Assembly: GCA_913776615.1 (NCBI GenBank)
Contig: CAJYPK010000041.1
Coordinates: 1 to 64,000, forward strand
Origin: an uncultured Hymenobacter sp.
Lineage (GTDB): Bacteria; Bacteroidota; Bacteroidia; Cytophagales; Hymenobacteraceae
Length of the DNA: 64,000 nt
Direction of reading: 5' to 3'
Notes under the pieces: model-generated
The model's input: the letters and a program-made list of their open reading frames with translations, nothing else
Database searches by the model: none
Told to the model about the DNA's origin: nothing
In this document: positions 49,980-58,270 of the stretch, one piece after another
Position numbering within the stretch: position 1 is the stretch's first letter
How the letters are laid out: each line of letters starts with the position of its first letter
Position numbers and translations under genes: made by a program

Positions 49980-51332
49980 ATGAAAACCACGATGCGAAGT
50001 ATAACATTTTACGGATTGCTCGCGACGCTGGCGGGTGCCGGGCTGCAATCCGCCCAGGCACAAAATCCATTTATCACTACCCAATTCACGGCCGACCCCA
50101 CGGCGCGGGTGTTCGGCGGGCGGGTGTACGTGTACCCCTCGCACGACATTCCGTGCGGGCCGGGGCGGGGGCGCATCGGGTGGTTTTGCATGGAAGACTA
50201 CCACGTGTTTTCCTCGGCCAACCTCACCGACTGGACCGACCACGGCGTGATCGTGACCCAGAACAAGGTGCCCTGGGTGCAGCCCGACAGCTACAACATG
50301 TGGGCCCCCGACTGCGTGGCGCGCAACGGCAAGTATTATTTCTACTTCCCCAGTACGCCCCGCGATACCACCGGCGGCAAGGGCTTCCGCATCGGGGTGG
50401 CCGTAGCCGACCAGCCCACCGGACCATTTGTGCCGCAGCCCGCGCCCATTGCGGGCGTGCGCGGCATCGACCCCAATGTGTTTATCGACCGCGACGGGCA
50501 AGCCTATCTCTATTGGTCGCAGGGCAATATCTACGGGGCTAAGCTCAAGGCCAACATGCTGGAGCTGGCCACCGAGCCCAAGACCCTGGGCGAGTTGCCC
50601 AGCCAGGGGTTAAAAGAAGGCCCGTACGCGTTTGAGCGCAACGGTATTTACTACCTCACCTACCCGCACGTAGCCAATAAAACTGAGCGCCTCGAATACG
50701 CCACCAGTACCAGCCCGCTGGGGCCGTTCACGGTAAAGGGGGTGATAATGGACGAGTCGCCCACCGGCTGCTGGACCAACCACCACTCCATCACGCAGTT
50801 TCAAAATCAGTGGTACCTCTTCTACCACCACAACGACTTGTCGCCCAAATTCGACAAGAACCGCTCGATTAGAATTGATAGCCTGGCCTTTGCCCCCGAC
50901 GGTAGCATCCGGAAAGTGACGCCCACCCTGCGCGGCGTGGGGCGCACGAGTGCCCGCCAAAAAATCCAGCTCGACCGCTATAGTCGCCTCAGCGCGCAGG
51001 GCGCGGCCATTGCCTTCCTCGACACGGCCAATACGTTTCGGGGCTGGCAAACCCGGCTGGCACCCGGCGGCTGGGTGCAGTACAACGGCGTGGATTTTGG
51101 CGCGCGGCCGCTGCGCACGGCGGTGCTGCGGGCCGCCGCCGCCGCGGGCGGTACGGTGCAGCTGCGCCTCGACAATGCCCAGGGGCCGGTGCTTGCGACG
51201 GTGGCCGTGCCCAAGGGCGGCTGGCAGGATATAAGGGTGCCGCTGGCCACTTATCGGCCCGGGCCGCACGCGCTCATTGCTGCGCTGAGCGGCGGCGCAG
51301 GCGTCGCAATCGACTGGGTCAGCTTTGAATGA
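49980..51332 (+). CDS. Glycoside hydrolase family 43 with C-terminal carbohydrate-binding-like domain
   Basis: Exported enzyme of 450 residues, signal peptide to about 27 (SAQAQ). Triad: D39 in QFTADPTAR, D164 in RGIDPNVFID and E213 in LKEGPYAFE. The segment YPSHDIPCGPGRG and the closing PTLRGVG match the xylosidase/arabinofuranosidase group. Residues about 325-450 form a CBM6-like beta-sandwich (WVQYNGVDFG, GTVQLRLDNAQG, IDWVSFE). Last gene of the GH43 run, 14 bases after the third; a family B repeat and a terminator follow. Confidence 0.93.
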   Translation: MKTTMRSITFYGLLATLAGAGLQSAQAQNPFITTQFTADPTARVFGGRVYVYPSHDIPCGPGRGRIGWFCMEDYHVFSSANLTDWTDHGVIVTQNKVPWVQPDSYNMWAPDCVARNGKYYFYFPSTPRDTTGGKGFRIGVAVADQPTGPFVPQPAPIAGVRGIDPNVFIDRDGQAYLYWSQGNIYGAKLKANMLELATEPKTLGELPSQGLKEGPYAFERNGIYYLTYPHVANKTERLEYATSTSPLGPFTVKGVIMDESPTGCWTNHHSITQFQNQWYLFYHHNDLSPKFDKNRSIRIDSLAFAPDGSIRKVTPTLRGVGRTSARQKIQLDRYSRLSAQGAAIAFLDTANTFRGWQTRLAPGGWVQYNGVDFGARPLRTAVLRAAAAAGGTVQLRLDNAQGPVLATVAVPKGGWQDIRVPLATYRPGPHALIAALSGGAGVAIDWVSFE

Positions 51333-51381
51333 TGAGCTTCCACCGGACCCTGAAAAGCTGTTCGAGTTAGCAAAACTATCG

Positions 51382-51462
51382 GTCATTACGAGCGCAGCGA
51401 AGCAATCGCACCTAAATGGCGCGGCTGAACAAGTGCGATTGCTTCGCTACGCTCGCAATGAC
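51382..51462. repeat. Family B repeat downstream of the GH43 cluster
   Basis: The best family B copy: arms at 51382-51411 and 51433-51462 match at 28 of 30 positions (core GAGCGCAGCGAAGCAATCGC), 21-base loop. It starts 50 bases after the last GH43 stop. Confidence 0.9.
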
Positions 51463-51505
51463 AGCCTCTCCTCAACCAACTGGCGGTGACTTAAACAACC
51501 GCTAA

Positions 51506-51568
51506 AAAACCTGGCCCCCAGTCAGCCGCTTCCCTATCGGGTTGCCGGCTGGCTGGGGGCCAGGTTTT
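51506..51568. terminator. Bidirectional terminator between GH43 cluster and surface-protein gene
   Basis: Arms at 51506-51528 and 51546-51568 match at 22 of 23 positions, AAAACCTGGCCCCCAGTCAG at the outer left end, with A/T runs on both sides and a 17-base loop. Confidence 0.9.
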
Positions 51569-51597
51569 GCAGCTTGCGTCGCTGGGCTAGCCCGGTG

Positions 51598-54500
51598 CTA
51601 ACGCTTCACGAAGGGCGCGTGCTTGGTCGAGCCGTCGGGCAGGGTGACGCGCAGTACGTAGGTGCCGGTGGGCAGGCTCGTGAGCGTCAGGTCGGCCTGG
51701 CTGGCCGCGCTGAGCTCGGCGCGGAGCACCGCCTGGCCCAGCACTGAGTAAGCCGTGAGCGTGGCCCCCGGGGCCGCCAAGCCGGTGAGCACTACGTGCA
51801 GCTGGTCGGTGGCCGGGTTGGGGTAGAGGCTGAGCTGCGGCGCGCCAGCCGCGAACGTTACCGTGCGCACGGGCGAGTAGGTAGTAGCGCCATCCTGGTC
51901 TACCTGGCGCAGGCGGTAGTACACGGTACTGCCCTGGCTGGCAGCATTGGCCTCGCGGTAGGTGTACTGTTGCGGGCTGGTGCTGGTACCCCGGGCCGGT
52001 ACAGTACCGATTTCTACAAACGAGCGGTTGTCGAGCGAGCGCTCCACGGCAAAGAAGCGGCTGTTCAGCTCCTGGGCGGTAGTCCAGCTCAGGAGGGCGT
52101 CGGCTTGGCGCGGGCTGGCCTCGAAGCGGGACAGTACCACGGGCAGCGGCCCGCCCACTACGGCTGAGCACAGGGCGCTGGCGGGCACTACCGTCGTAGC
52201 GTTATTGGTGTCAGGGCCGTTGTAGGAGAGCGTCAGAACGTTTTCCCCGCCATTCTCCCCGTACAGCATGGCCAGCGGATAGGTACCGGCGGCCAGCGTT
52301 ACCGTGCCGGTGTAGTTAGTGGCACCGTGCTGGCCGCCACCGTTTACGAGGGCACTACTAGTTTGTAAGGGCGAAACCTTGGCAGTGTTGCCCACCCACA
52401 GGTAGGCGGCATCGTCGGAATTGAGAGTAAACGTGTAGCTCCCGCCCGTAGTAATGGTGAGGTAGCCGCGGTAGCGGGCCGAGTATGCATCGGGATTGGT
52501 CGCGTTCCCGCCGTTGATGGCCGAGGTGATATCGCCCCAGCCGTTGGTGCCGTAGCTGATGCTGGTTTCGGAGCGCGTGAGGCTGACGGCCGTGTTGTTG
52601 AAATACGCCGTGTTGTCGGCGAAGTAGCCCTTGAAATACTCCGCGTACAGGCCCTGGGTCGAGGGCTGCCCGTTGGGCGTAGTGCCACCGCAGGAGCCAG
52701 TGGCCAGCGTGACGGTAGTCGCCACATTGGCTACCGACTGGCTGCCGTTGTTGTTGGCGGCGGCGGGGTCGGCAGTAGTAGACGTGCTGCTGGCCCGCCC
52801 GCTCACGGGCTGGTTGTTGTTGGGTAGGGTGAAGGTGATGTTGTAGCTCTGGGTGCCATTGGCGGCCAGCGAGCTGGTAGTGGGTAGCGTGACGATCCCG
52901 GTATTGGCGTCGTAGCTGGCCCCGCTGGGCAGCGACAGATTGAGCAAGGCCTTGGGTAGTAATACGCTGGGAGCCAGGTTGGCGGCGGCCGAAGGGCCGT
53001 TGTTCACCACCGTCGCCACGTAGGTAGGCCGGGTGCCGGCGGCGGCCGTGGTCGGCCCGGTCAGCGTCGTGACTACATCGGCCGAGGGCGTAGCCGTGAT
53101 GGTCGCCGAGGTCGAGTTGTTCGGCTGCTGGGGGTCGAAAGCATCCGAGCTGATGCTGGTCGTAGCCGTAATGCTGCCCCCGGCGGCCGGGGCCGTGAAG
53201 GTCACTACCGAGGCTAGGTTGCTGCCGCTCGTAAACGAGCCGAGCACGGGGTAGGTAATGACGCCGGTACTGGGGTTGTAGTCGTTGTTGCTGCCGGTAG
53301 CCGTCACGTTGGTGAGGCCGGTAGTCAGCTGCACCCGGCGCACGGCGTTGGGGGCGGCGTTGGGACCGGCGTTTTGAAACGTGAGGTTGAATTGCCCCTG
53401 AGCATTAGCTGCAATGGTGGCGTTGGCCGCGCTAGTGGTCGTGAGTACATCGGCCGACGTGTTGGTCACTGTGGCGTTGAGCGTGAACTGGTCGGCGGCG
53501 CCGTTGCTGCCCTGGCTGGTACTCGTGCCGGTGTTGCTGGTTAACACTACTGCGCCCGTGGTACTAGGGGCGGTAAACGTAAACTGAAAGCTAGTGGTAG
53601 CGCCGCTGGCCAGCGTGGTGGCCAGCGGGTAGGTAATAGTAACGGTGCCGTTGCTATTGGTTACAACCGATTGCGAGCCGGCCGCCGTGACGCCGGTCGA
53701 GCCAGCGGGCAGCGTCACCGTCTGCGTTACGTCGGCGGCCGTAGAGGGGCCATTGTTGGTAAACGTAGCCGTATAAGTAGCGGAGGTCCGGCCCGCGCCC
53801 AGCGTTGCCGGGCCGCTCAGGTTCGTCGTTACGTCGGCAACGGGCGTCACGGCAAACGAGCTGCTGGCCGCGTCGGGATTCGTGTTATTACCCTGCCCAG
53901 TGGTCGTGCTGATGCTCGACGTCGCGCTTATCGGGCCGCTGGGGGGCGTGGTAAACGTAATATTGGACGAAAATGACTGGTTGGGCGCGAGGCCGGTAAG
54001 GGCGGCATACGTGACGAGGCCCGTAGTGGGGTCGTAGGTGCCGCCGTTGGCCGCTGCTACATTGCTCAGGCCGGCTGGTAGTTGCACCTGGCCCGCAATA
54101 TCATTGGCCCCGGTGGAAGTCGAAGTGTTGCTAAACGTCACCGTAAAGCCCCCCGACTGCCCAGCCTGGGCCGGATTGCTGATGGGCGCCAGCGTAGTAG
54201 TTACGTCGGCCACCGCGCACTGCGCATTGTAGAGGAAGGTGCGCACCACGCCAGTCCCGCCGCGCGTACCGCCGTTGAGCGGAAATTCGCTTACCTGGCT
54301 GGAGGTGGTAGTTCCGCTGGCCGCGCCCGCCGCCTGGGCCGTCAGGGTGGTACCGTTGGGGTTGGTGTACACCACCAGGCCGCCGCCGCCGCCGCCGCCG
54401 GGACCTTCCGCCTCGCCGTTGCCGCCGGCCTGCGAGCCGCCCGTGCCCCCCTGTGCCGTGGCCGTAACGCCCGTAATGGTGCCGCTCACGCTCAGTACGA

Positions 54501-55806
54501 TAGTACCGCCGCCCCCGCCGCCGCCGGCCGCGTCCTGGGTAGTGGAGGTGAGGGTATTAGTGCCCCGGAAGCCGGTGGTGCCATTGGCTACCAGGGTGCC
54601 CGAGCCGCCTACGGCTCCGCCCACGAGCAGGTAAATGAGGCCGCCACCGTTGCCGCCGGCCGTGGCGCCGCTGTTATTGCCGTCGCCCGCGCCGCCCCCG
54701 CCGCCCAGGTACAGGCGGCCACGCTGGTCGAGGGGGCGTCCCCCAAAGCCGCCGACGTTCTGGCGGTAGTTGCCGCCCCAGGTCGTGTTGCCGGGAGCCA
54801 CCGTTAGCGCGTCGCGGTCGGCGGTAGAATAAGTGTAGCCGCCCCGCCCGCCGCCGCTCGAAGTGGAGAGGGCGAAGTTGGTGCCCTCCAGGTTCCAGGC
54901 CGGGTCGTAGGCGTTGTTGGTACCCCGGTCGGGATTACCGGTGCCGGTCCAGGTACCGGTGCCCACGTTGGCCCCGCCCCCGCCGCCGGCATTGTGCGAG
55001 TTGCCGCCGCCGCCGCCGTTCGCGGCCGCGCCACGGCCGTAGCGGCCGTTGAGATTGTCGTAGTCAGCCTGGTAGCCCACGATACTTTCCCCCTTCTCGG
55101 CCCCGAAAGTGGCATCAGTGCCCCGGTAGCCCGTGATGATGGTCCCTGCATCGGCCGAGGAATTATCAATGGCCCCGCCCCGGAAGCCCAGGCCCGTGGC
55201 CGAAACAGTACCGTTAATCGTAGTGCCGTTCTGTACTTCGGCCGCTACCACGCCGCCCACGGTGCCGTTCCAGGCGGCACCGGTAAGGGTAGCGCCGGCA
55301 TTGAGCGTCAGGGTGGCGTAGCGCGGCAGGCGCACCACCTGCGCCCGGCCCGCCGCCGAATAGTTGTACTTCAGATTGCAAGCCAGGGTGATACCCGTGG
55401 TGCCCGAGATGGCTTGCACCTCGGCTACCTCGTTGCGCCCGGCATTGTTGTAGGCCGTCACGGCGCCGTAGCTGGCCGCGTCGGAGGCATCGATAGTCGC
55501 GCCCTGCATCTGGATGATCATCACCAGGTCACCCGGAGCCAAGGCTGCCGCGAAGCGGTTGTTGGTATTGAGGTTGTTGCTGGCCACGGTGAGCGTGGCC
55601 GAGCCAGCCGCCGCGTCGGCCGTGAGGGCCGTGTACTCATTCACGATGGTCGTAGCCGCCGTCAGCGTCACGTTGCCGTTCTTGCCGGTCTGAGCCCGTG
55701 CGACTTGAGCCCCTAGCAGCACCGCCGCGAACGAAGCTGCTGGCACCAGTTGCCGCGCCAGCCGGCCAGACACGCCGTGCCCGGCTACCCATGTAGAAAA
55801 AAGCAT
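51598..55806 (-). CDS. Large surface protein: Gly-rich region, DUF11 repeats, PA14 domain, T9SS type A domain
   Basis: Exported protein of 1402 residues, signal peptide to about 39 (VARAQ). In order: a beta-helix-like part (about 40-255); a glycine-rich block (about 260-490) with runs such as NGGGGGNSHNAGGGGGANVG; four DUF11-type beta-sandwich repeats of 120-130 residues starting near 530, 655, 785 and 912 (each opening ADV.T.L); a PA14 domain (about 1049-1200, YAEYFKGYFADNTAYFNN); a linker with FFAVERSLDNRSF; and a T9SS sorting domain from about 1327 (LSLYPNPATDQLHVVL). PA14 domains often bind glycans, so an adhesin role is likely (inference). Monocistronic. Confidence 0.9.
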   Translation of the reverse strand: MLFSTWVAGHGVSGRLARQLVPAASFAAVLLGAQVARAQTGKNGNVTLTAATTIVNEYTALTADAAAGSATLTVASNNLNTNNRFAAALAPGDLVMIIQMQGATIDASDAASYGAVTAYNNAGRNEVAEVQAISGTTGITLACNLKYNYSAAGRAQVVRLPRYATLTLNAGATLTGAAWNGTVGGVVAAEVQNGTTINGTVSATGLGFRGGAIDNSSADAGTIITGYRGTDATFGAEKGESIVGYQADYDNLNGRYGRGAAANGGGGGNSHNAGGGGGANVGTGTWTGTGNPDRGTNNAYDPAWNLEGTNFALSTSSGGGRGGYTYSTADRDALTVAPGNTTWGGNYRQNVGGFGGRPLDQRGRLYLGGGGGAGDGNNSGATAGGNGGGLIYLLVGGAVGGSGTLVANGTTGFRGTNTLTSTTQDAAGGGGGGGTIVLSVSGTITGVTATAQGGTGGSQAGGNGEAEGPGGGGGGGLVVYTNPNGTTLTAQAAGAASGTTTSSQVSEFPLNGGTRGGTGVVRTFLYNAQCAVADVTTTLAPISNPAQAGQSGGFTVTFSNTSTSTGANDIAGQVQLPAGLSNVAAANGGTYDPTTGLVTYAALTGLAPNQSFSSNITFTTPPSGPISATSSISTTTGQGNNTNPDAASSSFAVTPVADVTTNLSGPATLGAGRTSATYTATFTNNGPSTAADVTQTVTLPAGSTGVTAAGSQSVVTNSNGTVTITYPLATTLASGATTSFQFTFTAPSTTGAVVLTSNTGTSTSQGSNGAADQFTLNATVTNTSADVLTTTSAANATIAANAQGQFNLTFQNAGPNAAPNAVRRVQLTTGLTNVTATGSNNDYNPSTGVITYPVLGSFTSGSNLASVVTFTAPAAGGSITATTSISSDAFDPQQPNNSTSATITATPSADVVTTLTGPTTAAAGTRPTYVATVVNNGPSAAANLAPSVLLPKALLNLSLPSGASYDANTGIVTLPTTSSLAANGTQSYNITFTLPNNNQPVSGRASSTSTTADPAAANNNGSQSVANVATTVTLATGSCGGTTPNGQPSTQGLYAEYFKGYFADNTAYFNNTAVSLTRSETSISYGTNGWGDITSAINGGNATNPDAYSARYRGYLTITTGGSYTFTLNSDDAAYLWVGNTAKVSPLQTSSALVNGGGQHGATNYTGTVTLAAGTYPLAMLYGENGGENVLTLSYNGPDTNNATTVVPASALCSAVVGGPLPVVLSRFEASPRQADALLSWTTAQELNSRFFAVERSLDNRSFVEIGTVPARGTSTSPQQYTYREANAASQGSTVYYRLRQVDQDGATTYSPVRTVTFAAGAPQLSLYPNPATDQLHVVLTGLAAPGATLTAYSVLGQAVLRAELSAASQADLTLTSLPTGTYVLRVTLPDGSTKHAPFVKR

Positions 55807-55873
55807 ATGAAAGAAGAGAAGGTGTGGAAGAGCAGGCCAACTTCTCGTGGTGGAACACGTAGCAGTTGGCCTG

Positions 55874-55907
55874 CAAAATTAAGTTTTAACTAGCTGATTC
55901 TAAGAAA
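55874..55907 (-). promoter_or_regulatory. Candidate promoter of the surface-protein gene
   Basis: On the minus strand TAATTTTG (55881-55874) matches TAnnTTTG; TTTC (55907-55904) lies 22 bases upstream as an imperfect -33 box. Transcription would start near 55867, giving a leader of about 60 bases. Confidence 0.45.
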
Positions 55908-56098
55908 TATTTGTTCGGCAAGCCTCCTATTCGCTACCGTGTACCATTTTGGGATTTACGGCTGGCAGGCGGAACAAGTGTTTTCCCTAAAATTGATAAA
56001 TAGTACTGTTGGATAAGGTTTTAGCTTATAAATTTTCACTTCCTTTTTCCAAGTATATCCAAGGCAGCATGAATGCGCCAAATAACGGTAAAATGCCA

Positions 56099-56128
56099 AA
56101 AGTCCGCCACCAAGTGGTAGCGGACTTT
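56099..56128 (-). terminator. Hairpin after the flavin reductase gene
   Basis: AAAGTCCGC (56099-56107) pairs with GCGGACTTT (56120-56128); the loop can form a further CCAC/GTGG stem. It lies 48 bases beyond the stop on the minus strand. Confidence 0.65.
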
Positions 56129-56175
56129 AAGAAGGTTAAGTAGGATAATAATTAGAGTAGTGGGTTGTCAGGTAA

Positions 56176-56805
56176 TTATAGCGGAGTAGGCATTTGGCCG
56201 GGTCGGGCGTAGCCGTAGCGCACGGGAGGTAATACTTCGTGGTAACCATCGAGGCCCGAGATGGCTACCTCGTGCAGCGCAACCAAGTCGAGCGTACCGT
56301 CGGGGCGCAGGGCCTCGGGGCGCAGGTACACGTGCTCTACGGTACCTACCAGCAGCACGGTACCGTTGAAGATGGGGTGCTCCTCGCGCAGCCGCAGCCC
56401 GATGCTGAGCGGACTCTCGGCCACGTAGGGTGCCGCGAAGCCGTCGCGAAAATCGGCCGTAAAGCCGCAGGCTTCAAATTCGGATTCATCCTCAAAATTG
56501 GCCGAAGTGTAGTGGGCCTGCGCCGTCAGGGCCAGCGGTACGTGGTTGAGGGTGTAGGCTCCGCCGTTGTCCTTGATGTTTTGGTAAGTGTGGCGCGGCA
56601 CGGTGGTGGGGCGCGTAACCATGCCCAGCACGGCCGGATCGGAGCCCAGGTGCAGCACCGAGCTGAAAATGGCCAGGTTGGTGCGTCCGCCGGGCGCGGC
56701 GGTCCCTACTAGATTAGCCGGCTTGAAGCCCGGCAGCCCGTTGACGAAGTTGAGCCGGTAGATTTTTTCAAAAGCCGCAATGTCGGCGGCAGTAATGTGC
56801 TGCAT
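56176..56805 (-). CDS. Flavin reductase-like domain protein
   Basis: Cytoplasmic FMN-binding split-barrel protein of 209 residues. The pattern FVNGLPGFKPANLVGTAAPG, NLAIFSSVLHLGSDPAVLG and the following RPTTVPRHTYQNIKDNG matches the flavin reductase-like family, in which the first segments hold the FMN phosphate and isoalloxazine. It probably reduces flavin or an unknown substrate with NAD(P)H. It is downstream of the creatininase-type gene (109 bases, with a small hairpin between) and may share its transcript. Confidence 0.88.
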   Translation of the reverse strand: MQHITAADIAAFEKIYRLNFVNGLPGFKPANLVGTAAPGGRTNLAIFSSVLHLGSDPAVLGMVTRPTTVPRHTYQNIKDNGGAYTLNHVPLALTAQAHYTSANFEDESEFEACGFTADFRDGFAAPYVAESPLSIGLRLREEHPIFNGTVLLVGTVEHVYLRPEALRPDGTLDLVALHEVAISGLDGYHEVLPPVRYGYARPGQMPTPL

Positions 56806-56818
56806 AAGAAGAAGGTTG

Positions 56819-56837
56819 CGCGGGCTTGTAGCCCGCG
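56819..56837. repeat. Short CGCGGGCT/AGCCCGCG hairpin
   Basis: An 8-bp stem with a TGT-type loop lies between the flavin reductase and creatininase-type genes. Its layout (GC-rich palindrome around TTGTAG) resembles the arms of the family F repeat at 62127-62206. Confidence 0.6.
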
Positions 56838-56914
56838 TGGTGGTTGGCAGGAGCCATTACTGAGTACAATAGCAGACAAAGCGCTCGCGCTACCGCTCCC
56901 CGGCGAGGCCGTTA

Positions 56915-57682
56915 TTATTCGTACAAGTCGCTTATGTCGGCCGCCGCCAGCTCCACCAAAAACTGGCTGACCTCGCCAATGATGGCCGCCAGAAAGGCCT
57001 CGCCCTTGGCGGCGGTGGCGGCGGCGGGGTCGCCCGCGCCCGTGTCGGCCGTTACCTTGCTCCATTCGCGCTGCGCCCAGGCCCAGCTACGCAAGGCCCG
57101 GATGCGAAACTGCTTGTTGGCCCCCGGGCCGGCTTCGGCCAGCGGGCGCACCAGCTCGGGGGCGAGGTGCAACATCATGCTCGTTTCCATCTCGTCGGCG
57201 TGGTCGCCGGGGGCGCTGAAAAAGGCGTTGCGGTCCACCACCCGAAACAGGGTGGCGGTGCTGAGGAAAACACCGGGAAACTCGGCTTGCAGCTCGCGCA
57301 GCATCTGGCGAAAGTCGTTGCCGCCGTGGCCGTTGAGTATCACCAGCTTGGGAATGCCCTGGCGGGCCAGCACCTGCACTACGTCGCGCAGGATGGCCAG
57401 CTGGGTGCTGGGGTTTAAGTTAATGTCCAGCGTAATGTCGAGCTGGCCGGTATTCACGCCGAATGGAATGGCGGGTAGTACGACCACCTTGGCGCCCTGC
57501 TCCCAGGCGAGGCGGGCGGCCTCGGCGGCCACGTGCTCGCACTGGTAGTTGTCGGTGCCGTAGGGGAGGTGGTAGTTGTGAGCCTCGGTGGCTCCCCAGG
57601 GCAGGACTACCACTTCCACGGCGGTTTCTTTGATGGCCTGCCAGGTAGTTTCGGCCAGGATGTAGGGGCGGGGCGAAGACAT
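56915..57682 (-). CDS. Creatininase-family amidohydrolase
   Basis: Predicted cytoplasmic metal-dependent amidohydrolase of 255 residues. The start is ATG at 57682 (MSSPRPYILAETTW); a TTG three codons earlier is less likely. Metal and catalytic segments are intact: PWGATEAHNYHLPYGTD (E and H ligands), VILNGHGGND and DHADEMETSMML. Family members include creatinine amidohydrolase and MftE-type peptide maturases, so substrate cannot be inferred. It lies 22 bases after DoxX and before flavin reductase on one strand, giving a probable three-gene unit. Confidence 0.9.
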   Translation of the reverse strand: MSSPRPYILAETTWQAIKETAVEVVVLPWGATEAHNYHLPYGTDNYQCEHVAAEAARLAWEQGAKVVVLPAIPFGVNTGQLDITLDINLNPSTQLAILRDVVQVLARQGIPKLVILNGHGGNDFRQMLRELQAEFPGVFLSTATLFRVVDRNAFFSAPGDHADEMETSMMLHLAPELVRPLAEAGPGANKQFRIRALRSWAWAQREWSKVTADTGAGDPAAATAAKGEAFLAAIIGEVSQFLVELAAADISDLYE

Positions 57683-57704
57683 AAAGCTCAAGAAGAAAGA
57701 AAGG

Positions 57705-58112
57705 CTAGCCGGCCGCAGCCAGCGGGTCGAGGCACAGGCGGTTGCGCTGTAGGTGCAGCACCAACATGATGATGTAGAGGCCGTAGAGCATCTGGTCGCC
57801 CACGAGGCTCCATTTTTCGAGCAGGCTGCTGCCGAAGATCAGGCTCATAATTACCAGCATGGCCGCCACCAGCGCCGGCCGGGTAAACAGCCCCAGCAGC
57901 AACAGCAGCCCAATGCCGCCCTCCACGAATGGCAGCGCTGTGGCGTAGGCACTCACCAGCCCCGGCGGCAGCGGCGCGGCCGCAAATTCCTTGACGATGC
58001 CGGCCCGAAACGCTGCCAGCTTGGGCAGGCGCACCAGCCCGTGCAGCAGGAAATTCAGCCCCAGCAGCAGGCGGCCCAGCACGAAGGCCAGCTCGTAATT
58101 GGTAAGATTCAT
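57705..58112 (-). CDS. DoxX-family membrane protein
   Basis: Integral membrane protein of 135 residues with four hydrophobic helices. The start at 58112 (MNLTNYELAFVLGRLLLGLN) precedes helix 1; the open frame to 58148 is polar. The LGLNFLLHGLVRLPKL segment and PFVEGGIGLLLLLGLFTRPA are typical of the DoxX superfamily, which includes subunits of quinol oxidases and thiosulfate:quinone reductases as well as many uncharacterised members. First gene of the DoxX-creatininase-flavin reductase unit; divergent from SMP-30. Confidence 0.87.
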   Translation of the reverse strand: MNLTNYELAFVLGRLLLGLNFLLHGLVRLPKLAAFRAGIVKEFAAAPLPPGLVSAYATALPFVEGGIGLLLLLGLFTRPALVAAMLVIMSLIFGSSLLEKWSLVGDQMLYGLYIIMLVLHLQRNRLCLDPLAAAG

Positions 58113-58270
58113 GGGGTACCGGGAAGCGTACGGGTCAACTTTACGCACGGTGGGAGGGGAAGTTGAAGAGATTGGCCCGCGCCCCGGCGCAACCTGCGGG
58201 CGCGAACGCCGTCGCTACTCGCCGGGCCGCTCGCGGCGGGCTTTTTTCAGTGCTTTTTTCGCTTTTGCTT

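Larger units (their letters stand above)
55807..56175. other. Gene-free stretch upstream of the surface-protein gene
   Basis: This 369-bp AT-rich gap holds the surface-protein promoter (minus strand, 55874-55907) and, at its right end, the terminator of the flavin reductase gene (56099-56128). No coding region is visible. Confidence 0.6.

Noticed and set aside
58163..58270. TTG-initiated extension of the SMP-30 gene
   Set aside because: The 36 extra residues would put Arg-rich sequence before a good signal peptide that starts at ATG 58271.
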